This document shows positions 1 through 5,316 of a stretch of DNA of 5,316 nt, piece by piece. Below the pieces are notes generated by a model, which was not told the origin of the DNA, ran no database searches, and saw only the letters and a list, made by a program, of their open reading frames with translations. The DNA lies in assembly GCA_947385505.1 (NCBI GenBank), contig CANDLP010000193.1, forward strand, positions 1 through 5,316. Direction: 5' to 3'. The translations under genes and the position numbers were made by a program. The stretch's first letter is position 1; every line of letters begins with the position of its first letter. Source of the stretch: an uncultured Clostridia bacterium (GTDB lineage Bacteria > Bacillota > Clostridia > Oscillospirales > Ruminococcaceae).

Positions 1-3
1 AAA

Positions 4-51
4 TGGGATTGCACCCGAAACACTAATCCCACAGTTCAAAAAGGGATTAGT
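4..51. repeat. Three-segment inverted repeat able to form two competing hairpins
   Basis: ACTAATCCC at 22-30 pairs perfectly with GGGATTAGT at 43-51 (9 bp, 12-base loop). The segment AATCCCA at 25-31 can instead pair with TGGGATT at 4-10 (7 bp). The central segment is shared, so the two hairpins exclude each other. Neither is followed by a T-run in either direction within the window, so this is not a plain terminator. It could be an operator or a leader structure of whatever lies to the left. The pairing is seen directly; the function is unknown. Confidence 0.5.
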
Positions 52-64
52 ATAACATATGTTA
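49..64 (-). promoter_or_regulatory. Possible extended -10 promoter overlapping a 12-base palindrome, reading out of the left edge
   Basis: On the minus strand TGTTATACT (57-49) matches an extended -10 element (TG-N-TATAAT with one mismatch). The perfect palindrome TAACATATGTTA (53-64) overlaps its upstream side. At 17 bases upstream the -35 position (72-77) reads TTTTTA, a poor match lying inside the terminator T-run. If real, it would drive a gene beyond the left edge, with the inverted repeat at 22-51 in its leader. Short AT-rich matches arise easily by chance, so confidence is low. Confidence 0.25.
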
Positions 65-72
65 CGAAGTAT

Positions 73-102
73 AAAAAAACCACCCGTCAAAGGGGTGGTT
101 TT
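73..102 (-). terminator. Rho-independent terminator of the operon
   Basis: Read on the minus strand, AAAACCACCC (102-93) pairs perfectly with GGGTGGTTTT (85-76) around the 7-base loop CTTTGAC. The run of seven T at 79-73 overlaps the stem end and continues past it. It begins 17 bases after the fucosidase stop. In the plus direction the stem is followed only by TTTT then AACTATAG, so it is essentially a one-way signal for this operon. Confidence 0.93.
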
Positions 103-119
103 AACTATAGTAAATATTA

Positions 120-1541
120 TTATATTCTCTCATATACTCCGATAAAAGATAATGTAGGTGCCACTCTTGAATCGGTTATTCGTATAATCAGCTTCTCTGC
201 CCGTACATTGTCAAGGGGAACAATACGTTTGTAGCCTACTACCATACCGGAGTATATCTCTTTACTTTCACCGTCGTTTACGGCTGTTACGGTAAAACTT
301 TCAATGCGTTGGCTTTGTGTGATGTTCTCTTTAAGAACAATATTTGCAATATTTACGGAACTGTCCCATACAATTTCAACGGTTGTCTCGGTTTTACCGT
401 CAGGTGTTCGGAAAAAACCGTCATAATTGTCACAGCGTACATTGTCAATTTCGTATCCCTGCATTTCATCTGCACAGTAAAGCTTTGCGCTGTCTAAAAT
501 ATTGCTTGTAAAGTTTTTTCTCAGATAATCGCCGATTTCCTCAAGGCGCCTGACGTCATTTTCGTGGAAAAGTCCGTCGGGTGTCGGGGGGATATTCAGC
601 AGAAATGTACTGTTCCCACCGACGGAGCAATTATATACATTTATCAAATCTTCAAGGGAACGCACCTTGTCGTCTTCATATGTGTGGTAGAACCAGCCCG
701 GACGTATCGAGGTGTTCACCTCGGCAGGATACCAGACAAGCTTGTCTTCATTGAGCAGAACCTCGCGGCTGCCCAAATCGCCGTCCCACGCTTTGATCTC
801 GCGCTGACGGAATTCCTCATTATCTTCATGCTGACTTGCTTCGGCAATTTTTTCGGTATCTCTTGTTCTTTCCGGAACAACGCTCCATTCCGCCTTTCGG
901 GTGTGACCCGCTTCGTTTCCGCACCAACGAATATCGGGACCGCATACATTTATACACGCATTAGGCTGAAGCCTGCGAATCGTATCGTAATAACTGTCCC
1001 AATCATAAAACTGTTTTTTGCCGTTTTCGCCTTCGCCGCAGGCGCCGTCAAACCATACCGAGAAAACTTCTCCGTAATTTGTGAGAAGCTCGGTAAGCTG
1101 GTTTACAAAAAAGTCGTTATAAGGTTTTCCGTATCCGTACAGCTTGCTGTGTCTGTCCCATGGAGAAAGATAAACGCCGAACTTTATACCGTATTTTGCG
1201 CAGGCGTCCGACACCTCTTTAACTACATCACCGCTGCCGTTTTTGTAAGGAGCGGAATCTACTGTGTGATCAGTGAATTTGCTCGGCCATAAGCAGAAGC
1301 CGTCGTGATGCTTACAGGTCAGGATAAGACCTTTCATGCCCGCTTTTTTTATCGCCTTAACCCATTGCTCCGCATCAAGCTTTTTTGGATTGAATATTTC
1401 GGGACTTTCACTGCCGTTTCCCCATTCGTTGTCGGTGAAAGTATTTACCGTAAAATGGACAAAGGCATAAAATTCAAGCTGTTGGAATTTTATTTGACGT
1501 TCGTGAGGTATCGTTTTTATTAAAAATTCATCTCTTGTCAT
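120..1541 (-). CDS. Alpha-L-fucosidase, glycoside hydrolase family 29 (subfamily B-like), intracellular
   Basis: This retaining fucosidase releases L-fucose from glycans. The (beta/alpha)8-like catalytic domain spans about residues 10-345. It shows the family hallmarks FVHFTVNTFTDNEWG (27-41), KHHDGFCLWPSK (77-88) and YLSPWDRH (124-131). The nucleophile is D165 in VWFDGACGEG. The likely acid/base is E210 in GNEAGH, 45 residues further on, the spacing I recall for the GH29-B enzyme BiAfcB (D172/E217). This favours subfamily B, which prefers alpha-1,3/1,4 fucose on branched Lewis-type glycans. Residues about 345-473 are strand-rich and resemble the F5/8 type C (discoidin-like) domain seen after many GH29 domains. 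There is no signal peptide or lipobox, so it should act in the cytoplasm on imported oligosaccharides. The ATG at 1541 is supported by GGAG at 1549-1552 with 7 bases between. It is the last gene before the terminator, 20 bases after the PLP enzyme, with no transporter or fucose-catabolic gene in view. Confidence 0.95.
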   Translation of the reverse strand: MTRDEFLIKTIPHERQIKFQQLEFYAFVHFTVNTFTDNEWGNGSESPEIFNPKKLDAEQWVKAIKKAGMKGLILTCKHHDGFCLWPSKFTDHTVDSAPYKNGSGDVVKEVSDACAKYGIKFGVYLSPWDRHSKLYGYGKPYNDFFVNQLTELLTNYGEVFSVWFDGACGEGENGKKQFYDWDSYYDTIRRLQPNACINVCGPDIRWCGNEAGHTRKAEWSVVPERTRDTEKIAEASQHEDNEEFRQREIKAWDGDLGSREVLLNEDKLVWYPAEVNTSIRPGWFYHTYEDDKVRSLEDLINVYNCSVGGNSTFLLNIPPTPDGLFHENDVRRLEEIGDYLRKNFTSNILDSAKLYCADEMQGYEIDNVRCDNYDGFFRTPDGKTETTVEIVWDSSVNIANIVLKENITQSQRIESFTVTAVNDGESKEIYSGMVVGYKRIVPLDNVRAEKLIIRITDSRVAPTLSFIGVYERI

Positions 1542-1561
1542 TATTGATCTCCGTTATTATT

Positions 1562-2815
1562 TTAACTTAACAAGCCTTTATCTATAATTCTCTGAGCTGC
1601 ATTCATTACTCCCATTCTTGACGCATAATAAGAAGTGCCGCCCTGTAGCCATACCGCGTAAGGCTCTCTTAGAGGAGCGTCGGCAGAAAGTTCTATCGAG
1701 CTTCCCATTGTAAAGCAGCCCGCTGCCATTATTACCTGACAATTATATCCCGGCATATCCCAAGGCTCAGGAGCCGCCATGCTGTCAACGGGGCTTGCCG
1801 CCTGTATACCCTCGCAGAAAGCGATAAGTCGTTCGGGGCTTCCCAGCTTTATGGAACAGATTATATCGGTGCGGTAGGCGCGGTAATCGGGTAATGCAGT
1901 AAATCCCAATTCCTCAAAGAACGCCGCCGCAAATACAGAAGTTTTTAAGGCGTTGGATACCGCTGACGGCGCGTTATAAAGTCCCATAAAAATTTCACGG
2001 TTCTGTCCCAAGGAACAGCCTACTTCTTTTCCCGTACCCACGGTTGTCAGGCGATAGGAGCACAGCTCCACAAGTTCCTTTTTCCCGGCAATATAACCTC
2101 CCGTGGAACAAATTCCGCCGCCGGGATTTTTTATAAGCGAACCTATTATAAGATCTGCTCCTACGGCTGTGGGTTCAACGCACTCCACAAACTCGCCGTA
2201 GCAGTTGTCTACCATAATTATTGCTTTGCTGCCAACAGCTTTTACTGCTTCGGCTATTTCCATAATCACCGAAACAGTAAGGGACGGTCTTAAGGAATAA
2301 CCTCTTGAGCGCTGTATGTAAACCGCTCTTGCTTCCTTTGCCTGCTCCATTATTGTTTTTATATCGGGTCTCCCGTTTGGAAGCAGATCGATTTGTTTAT
2401 ATTTAATACCGAATTCCTTAAGAGAACCGCCTTTTTCGCCGAATATAACCTCCTCCAGCGTATCATAAGGACGTCCGGTAACCGCAAGAAGCAAATCACC
2501 GGGTCTTAACACCCCGAAAAGGGCGGTGGAAATAGCGTGGGTACCGTTTACAAAGCTGTGTCTGACCAAAGCGTCCTCGGCTTCAAGCGCCTGTGCAAAT
2601 ACCTGATCCGCCTTGTCCCTTCCGTCATCGCCGTAACCGTAACCGGTTGTTCCTTTAAGGTGCATATCGGCTACGCCGTTGTCTATAAAAGCTTTTAACA
2701 CCTTTTCGCTGTTTCTGCGGCAGATTTCGTCGATACGGGCAAACGCCGCTTCTGTTTTATCTTCCGCTTTATCCGCCGCTGTAAGCAGCTTTTCGCTGAA
2801 ATTAAACTCTGTCAT
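1562..2815 (-). CDS. PLP-dependent methionine gamma-lyase / 'aluminium resistance' family protein (C-S lyase-like)
   Basis: This 417-residue enzyme has fold-type I PLP architecture and full length for the family often labelled aluminium resistance protein or cystathionine beta-lyase-like (YnbB type; COG4100). An N-terminal helical segment is followed by GTTGYGYGDDGRD at 55-67, a signature region, and by VNGTHAISTALFG, the loop expected to hold the cofactor phosphate. D203 in MVDNCYGEF should contact the pyridine nitrogen, and K229 in SLIKNPGGG is the expected Schiff-base lysine. The C-terminal region (from about 290) is the small domain, with GYNCQVIMAAGCFTMGSSIELSADAP. Known family assignments point to cleavage of C-S bonds in sulfur amino acids, but the true substrate is poorly established. 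The ATG at 2815 follows AGGA at 2823-2826 with 7 bases between; an ATG four bases upstream is out of frame. The preceding 49-base gap is AT-rich with no clear promoter. Confidence 0.92.
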   Translation of the reverse strand: MTEFNFSEKLLTAADKAEDKTEAAFARIDEICRRNSEKVLKAFIDNGVADMHLKGTTGYGYGDDGRDKADQVFAQALEAEDALVRHSFVNGTHAISTALFGVLRPGDLLLAVTGRPYDTLEEVIFGEKGGSLKEFGIKYKQIDLLPNGRPDIKTIMEQAKEARAVYIQRSRGYSLRPSLTVSVIMEIAEAVKAVGSKAIIMVDNCYGEFVECVEPTAVGADLIIGSLIKNPGGGICSTGGYIAGKKELVELCSYRLTTVGTGKEVGCSLGQNREIFMGLYNAPSAVSNALKTSVFAAAFFEELGFTALPDYRAYRTDIICSIKLGSPERLIAFCEGIQAASPVDSMAAPEPWDMPGYNCQVIMAAGCFTMGSSIELSADAPLREPYAVWLQGGTSYYASRMGVMNAAQRIIDKGLLS

Positions 2816-2864
2816 ACATTTATCCTGCTTATTATTTATTCAAATATAATGAATGCTGTAATGA

Positions 2865-3623
2865 TTATTTATTGCTTTTTTCCGATAAAACGGTTATCGC
2901 TCTTCCTGCCTCATAAAACCCCGCCTTGCGGTAAAAGGAGCTAAGCTCGGGTTTACAGAGTATGGAAACTTCTTTTCCCTGTTTTTCAAAATACAAACCT
3001 AACCGCCTTAACAGTTTTTTGGCTTCGCCTTTGCCTCTGGACTCATTTTTTGTTGCCACAAGAGAAATAAAAACGGATCCGTTTATATCTGCCATAACCG
3101 TGGCGGTAGCGCCTCCGTACACATATACGGAGGATATGCCGTGTCTTGTTTTGTGACTTATATCGGTGTACCAATCCTCATACTTTATTCCCGGAAATCC
3201 GTCCTTTAATATTGGAAAAACATCGTCCAACACAGGCGCGGCGTTTATTTCCTCCATTTCGGGAATATTCTCGTTTTCAGGTATAAGCTCGGAAGAAAAT
3301 TTATATATAATACTTTCCTCGGCATTTAACCAGCCGGCAGCCATCAGTCTTTTGCCTGTTTCCACACCCGTAAGAGCCGATTTAAAACCGCAGACCTTGA
3401 GAAAAAGAGATAATTCCTCTATCGTATCCTCGGAAATAACACCTTTTGTTTTTATAACAAGATCGTCGTAATAGCGCCCTATCAAAATACCCTTCCCGCC
3501 GTATACCGAAAAAAAATCGTATCCGCCGTAGGCTTTCATATTGGAGTATATTTTAATTGAAAAAATGTCTTTTGCCTCTGCCAAAAGCCTTTCGGCTGTT
3601 TTTTGATCGACGCGTGTTATCAT
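2865..3623 (-). CDS. GNAT-family N-acetyltransferase with extended N-terminal half
   Basis: The C-terminal half (about residues 125-252) has the GNAT fold that transfers an acyl group from acyl-CoA to an amine. The beta strand SVFISLVAT (183-191) leads into the acyl-CoA-binding loop R196-x-x-G199-x-A201 and helix AKKLLRRLGLYFEKQG, and the typical closing motif SSFYRKAGF follows at 228-236. At 252 residues it is much longer than a minimal GNAT (about 150). Residues 1-115 carry alternating strands and helices with a second GF/GW-type ending (FLKVCGF, LMAAGWLN), which looks like a degenerate or substrate-binding GNAT-like repeat without its own CoA loop. No signal peptide or membrane segment is visible. 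The substrate is unknown. Its place between aminopeptidases and a C-S lyase-like enzyme hints at an amino acid, peptide or amine acceptor, but that is inference. Confidence 0.85.
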   Translation of the reverse strand: MITRVDQKTAERLLAEAKDIFSIKIYSNMKAYGGYDFFSVYGGKGILIGRYYDDLVIKTKGVISEDTIEELSLFLKVCGFKSALTGVETGKRLMAAGWLNAEESIIYKFSSELIPENENIPEMEEINAAPVLDDVFPILKDGFPGIKYEDWYTDISHKTRHGISSVYVYGGATATVMADINGSVFISLVATKNESRGKGEAKKLLRRLGLYFEKQGKEVSILCKPELSSFYRKAGFYEAGRAITVLSEKSNK

Positions 3624-3635
3624 AAATTACAGTCA

Positions 3636-3642
3636 CTCCTTT
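3636..3642 (-). promoter_or_regulatory. Shine-Dalgarno AAAGGAG of the GNAT gene
   Basis: AAAGGAG on the minus strand lies 12 bases before the ATG at 3623, a slightly long spacing. An in-frame TAA sits at 3627-3629, only three bases before the ATG, so no earlier start is possible. The rest of the 63-base gap (3643-3686), the longest in the operon, shows no convincing hairpin, terminator or promoter. Confidence 0.7.
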
Positions 3643-3686
3643 AAATGCGAGTCTTGGCATAAAACGTGTCAGCGCACAATCATCTA

Positions 3687-4718
3687 TCAGGAACCTATTG
3701 CTCCTAACTTATTTATCATAGCGGAAGCCAATTTTGCCGTATCATATAAATCCGATTCCTTTATTACGCAGTTAGGGGAATGTAAATATCTGCAAGGTAC
3801 AGAAATGGCAATTGTGCGGACTCCTCCCGCGGATTTATGGATAGCTCCGCTGTCATTTCCTCCCGCTACCACGGTTTTGGTTTGGCACTTAACGCCTATT
3901 TCCTTTGCGGTGTCAAAGCCGAGTTTATATAATTCCCTGTCGTATACGGTGCCTTTATCCATATAAGATATAACGGCGCCATTTCCAAGAACACAAACCT
4001 TTTTTTCATCTTCCACTCCGCTTATATCACAGGCAGTGGTAGTTTCCAATACTATCGCAATATCGGGATTTACGGTATACGCCGCCGCGGTAGCTCCTCT
4101 TGTTCCTATTTCTTCCTGAACGGTAAATACAAAGTCGGTATCATAAGGAATCTCGCCCTTTATCATTTGCAGCATTACGGCGCATCCAACCCTATCGTCA
4201 AGGGCTTTGCCTGACATAAAACCGTCGCCGAAATCGGATTGTTCGCTTGTAAAATAAGCATAATCACCTAAAGCAACAAGCTTTTCCGCTTCCTCCTTAT
4301 TTTCGGCTCCGATATCAATTCTAAGATCAGAAACCTTCGGCTGCGCGGTTTTCTCATCATCTTTAAGCAAATGAAGGGGCTTACCCGCCACAGCACCGTA
4401 AACGCTACCCTTTACCGCAAGCTGTCTTCCGAATACAACATAAGGCAGCACGCCGCCCACAGGAGCAAAACACAAACTTCCGTCGTCGTCAATATGAGTA
4501 ACTATAAAGCCGACCTCATCCATATGAGCAGCTACCATAAGTTTTTTGACGGGAGTACTTCTGCCTTTTTTTTCAACAATAAGATTACCCAAATTATCGA
4601 CCGTATATTTTACGTCGGCGGGAAGCAAGGATATTATTTTTTCTCTCACCTTTTTCTCGTCGCCGCTTGTTCCGTTAATTGCGGAAAGTTCTTTTACAAG
4701 CTGTTTCAAATTTTCCAT
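3687..4718 (-). CDS. M42-family metallo-aminopeptidase (second copy), complete
   Basis: This 343-residue protein is of normal length for M42 peptidases, which are cytoplasmic and typically build tetrahedral dodecamers that trim peptides from the N-terminus. All expected active-site residues are visible: H65 and D67 (AAHMDEVGFIV), the bridging D174 in ALDDR, catalytic E202 and ligand E203 (QEEIGTRG), E225 (VLETT) and H313 (RYLHSP). Residues about 70-165 would form the inserted PDZ-like dimerisation domain, with the catalytic fold on both sides. There is no signal peptide. It lies 14 bases after a divergent M42 paralogue and 63 bases before a GNAT gene on the same strand. Tandem M42 genes are common in Clostridia, and archaeal TET paralogues can mix into one particle, so a hetero-complex is possible but is only inferred. 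Such genes are often annotated as endoglucanase or cellulase; the motifs here are those of a peptidase. Confidence 0.96.
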   Translation of the reverse strand: MENLKQLVKELSAINGTSGDEKKVREKIISLLPADVKYTVDNLGNLIVEKKGRSTPVKKLMVAAHMDEVGFIVTHIDDDGSLCFAPVGGVLPYVVFGRQLAVKGSVYGAVAGKPLHLLKDDEKTAQPKVSDLRIDIGAENKEEAEKLVALGDYAYFTSEQSDFGDGFMSGKALDDRVGCAVMLQMIKGEIPYDTDFVFTVQEEIGTRGATAAAYTVNPDIAIVLETTTACDISGVEDEKKVCVLGNGAVISYMDKGTVYDRELYKLGFDTAKEIGVKCQTKTVVAGGNDSGAIHKSAGGVRTIAISVPCRYLHSPNCVIKESDLYDTAKLASAMINKLGAIGS

Positions 4719-4726
4719 TTTCTCAT

Positions 4727-4732
4727 CTCCTT
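4727..4732 (-). promoter_or_regulatory. Shine-Dalgarno AAGGAG of the second M42 gene, abutting the upstream stop codon
   Basis: The minus strand reads TAAAAGGAGATGAGAAAATG. AAGGAG immediately follows the TAA stop of the upstream peptidase and sits 8 bases before the ATG at 4718. The arrangement fits translational coupling and fixes the start. The ATG within GGAGATG is out of frame. Confidence 0.8.
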
Positions 4733-5316
4733 TTAACCTTTGATATATTCCGCCAGAAGTTCACCGGTATGCCTGATATCCTCCGTATCCAGCACCTCGC
4801 AGGGAGTATGCATATATCGCTGGGGAATGGAGATAAGCGCGGTTTTTACTCCGCCTTTTGTTAAAGCGATATCATCGGCGTCGGTTCCTGTACTTCCGTT
4901 CATTACCTCCGCCTGATAGGGGATATTTTTTTCCTTGGCAATTTGTATAAGCCTATCGGACATATCTTTGTTTAAGGTCGGAGAAACTCCTATCATGGGT
5001 CCCTTTCCCAACTTGCCGGATTGCTCAGCCGAAACGCCCTTGCTTGCCGCAAAACTTACGTCAAAAGCTATGGCGTAATCCGCGTCTATATTAAAAGCGG
5101 AAACGGCGGCGCCGCGACCGCCCACTTCTTCCTGTGCCGCAAACTGTACCGCTATTCTGAAAGGCAGGTCTTTTTCGTTTTTCAGCAGATCAAGGGCGTA
5201 CAATACAGACACTACCCCCGCCATATCGTCGGAAGCGGGAGTACATATTCTCGTACCGGCAAGCTTTGAAAAACGCCCCTCTTCAACTACAAGATCACCT
5301 AAGGAAACCGCTTCTT
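4733..5316 (-). CDS. M42-family metallo-aminopeptidase (first copy), partial, 5' end beyond the window
   Basis: This is a cytoplasmic di-metal aminopeptidase of the M42 (TET/glutamyl-aminopeptidase, formerly CelM) family, which removes N-terminal residues from peptides. The reading frame is open to the right edge, so 193 residues are visible and the N-terminal part with the first metal-ligand histidine is missing. The ATG at 5224 is internal, because the metal-bridging ASDD motif lies just upstream of it. Numbered from the edge, the visible site residues are D29 (bridging Asp of ASDD), E62-E63 (AAQEEVGGRG; catalytic Glu plus ligand), D85 (AFDVSF) and H169 (RYMHTP), so the catalytic set is intact as far as seen. 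It departs from its neighbour at 3687-4718 in having SDDM instead of LDDR, GGRG instead of GTRG, and Asp rather than Glu as the fourth ligand. The stop is 14 bases before the next gene, whose ribosome binding site abuts the stop, which suggests coupled translation. The family is confident; substrate preference cannot be read. Confidence 0.93.
   Translation of the reverse strand, partial: EAVSLGDLVVEEGRFSKLAGTRICTPASDDMAGVVSVLYALDLLKNEKDLPFRIAVQFAAQEEVGGRGAAVSAFNIDADYAIAFDVSFAASKGVSAEQSGKLGKGPMIGVSPTLNKDMSDRLIQIAKEKNIPYQAEVMNGSTGTDADDIALTKGGVKTALISIPQRYMHTPCEVLDTEDIRHTGELLAEYIKG

Noticed and set aside
22..51. Second terminator from the 9-bp inverted repeat
   Set aside because: The stem is not followed by a T-run on either strand: minus continues GTTTCGGG and plus continues ATAACATATG.
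716..949. A 77-codon minus-strand open frame inside the fucosidase
   Set aside because: It is another frame of the same strand within an intact gene, with no family resemblance.
564..1292. A 242-codon open frame on the plus strand
   Set aside because: It lies wholly antisense to the well-supported GH29 gene, its translation has no recognisable domain, and the opposite frame carries all catalytic motifs.
2816..2864. Possible internal promoter (TATATT-like -10) before the PLP enzyme
   Set aside because: No acceptable -35 hexamer lies 16-18 bases upstream, and the gap is simply AT-rich; the same-strand tight spacing favours read-through.
3687..4718. Endoglucanase/cellulase (CelM-type) annotation of the M42 gene
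   Set aside because: That label is historical; the intact His/Asp/Glu di-metal site is that of an aminopeptidase and no glycosidase motif is present.
4371..4743. Plus-strand open frames of 65 and 121 codons opposite the second M42 gene
   Set aside because: They are antisense to conserved M42 sequence, and their low-complexity Phe/Ser-rich translations are typical of the reverse of Lys/Glu-rich coding sequence.
5222..5224. ATG as the start of the first M42 gene
   Set aside because: The frame stays open to the window edge and the required metal-bridging ASDD motif lies upstream of this ATG, so it is an internal methionine.

Overview
The window is one strand of a bacterial operon. Five genes read right to left on the minus strand, spaced 14, 63, 49 and 20 bases apart, and end in a clear rho-independent terminator near the left edge. 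The gene families, AAGGAG-type ribosome binding sites, moderate base composition and ordinary use of TAA/TGA stops suggest a Clostridia-class Firmicute, most likely a gut anaerobe of the Ruminococcaceae/Oscillospirales type. This placement is inferred from family content and style, not from a marker gene.

Layout in transcription order: (1) 5316-4733, the C-terminal two thirds or so of an M42-family metallo-aminopeptidase, cut by the right edge; (2) 4718-3687, a complete second M42 peptidase; (3) 3623-2865, a GNAT acetyltransferase with a long, degenerate N-terminal half; (4) 2815-1562, a PLP-dependent C-S lyase-like enzyme of the methionine gamma-lyase/'aluminium resistance' family; (5) 1541-120, an intracellular GH29 alpha-L-fucosidase with a C-terminal beta-sandwich. 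The terminator hairpin at 73-102 follows. The last 50 bases at the left edge hold three mutually complementary segments, a 12-base palindrome and a possible extended -10 box, which may be the control region of the next gene beyond the window.

How the genes could work together: the two M42 enzymes would trim peptides in the cytoplasm, the PLP enzyme would act on sulfur amino acids or their conjugates, and the GNAT protein could acetylate an amine made or met in that pathway. The fucosidase looks like a catabolic passenger at the end of the operon, releasing fucose from small imported glycans. No internal promoter or terminator is evident between the genes, so the operon promoter most likely lies beyond the right edge. 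The window looks largely like ordinary core or lightly accessory metabolism. I see no mobile element, CRISPR array, RNA gene or defence system.
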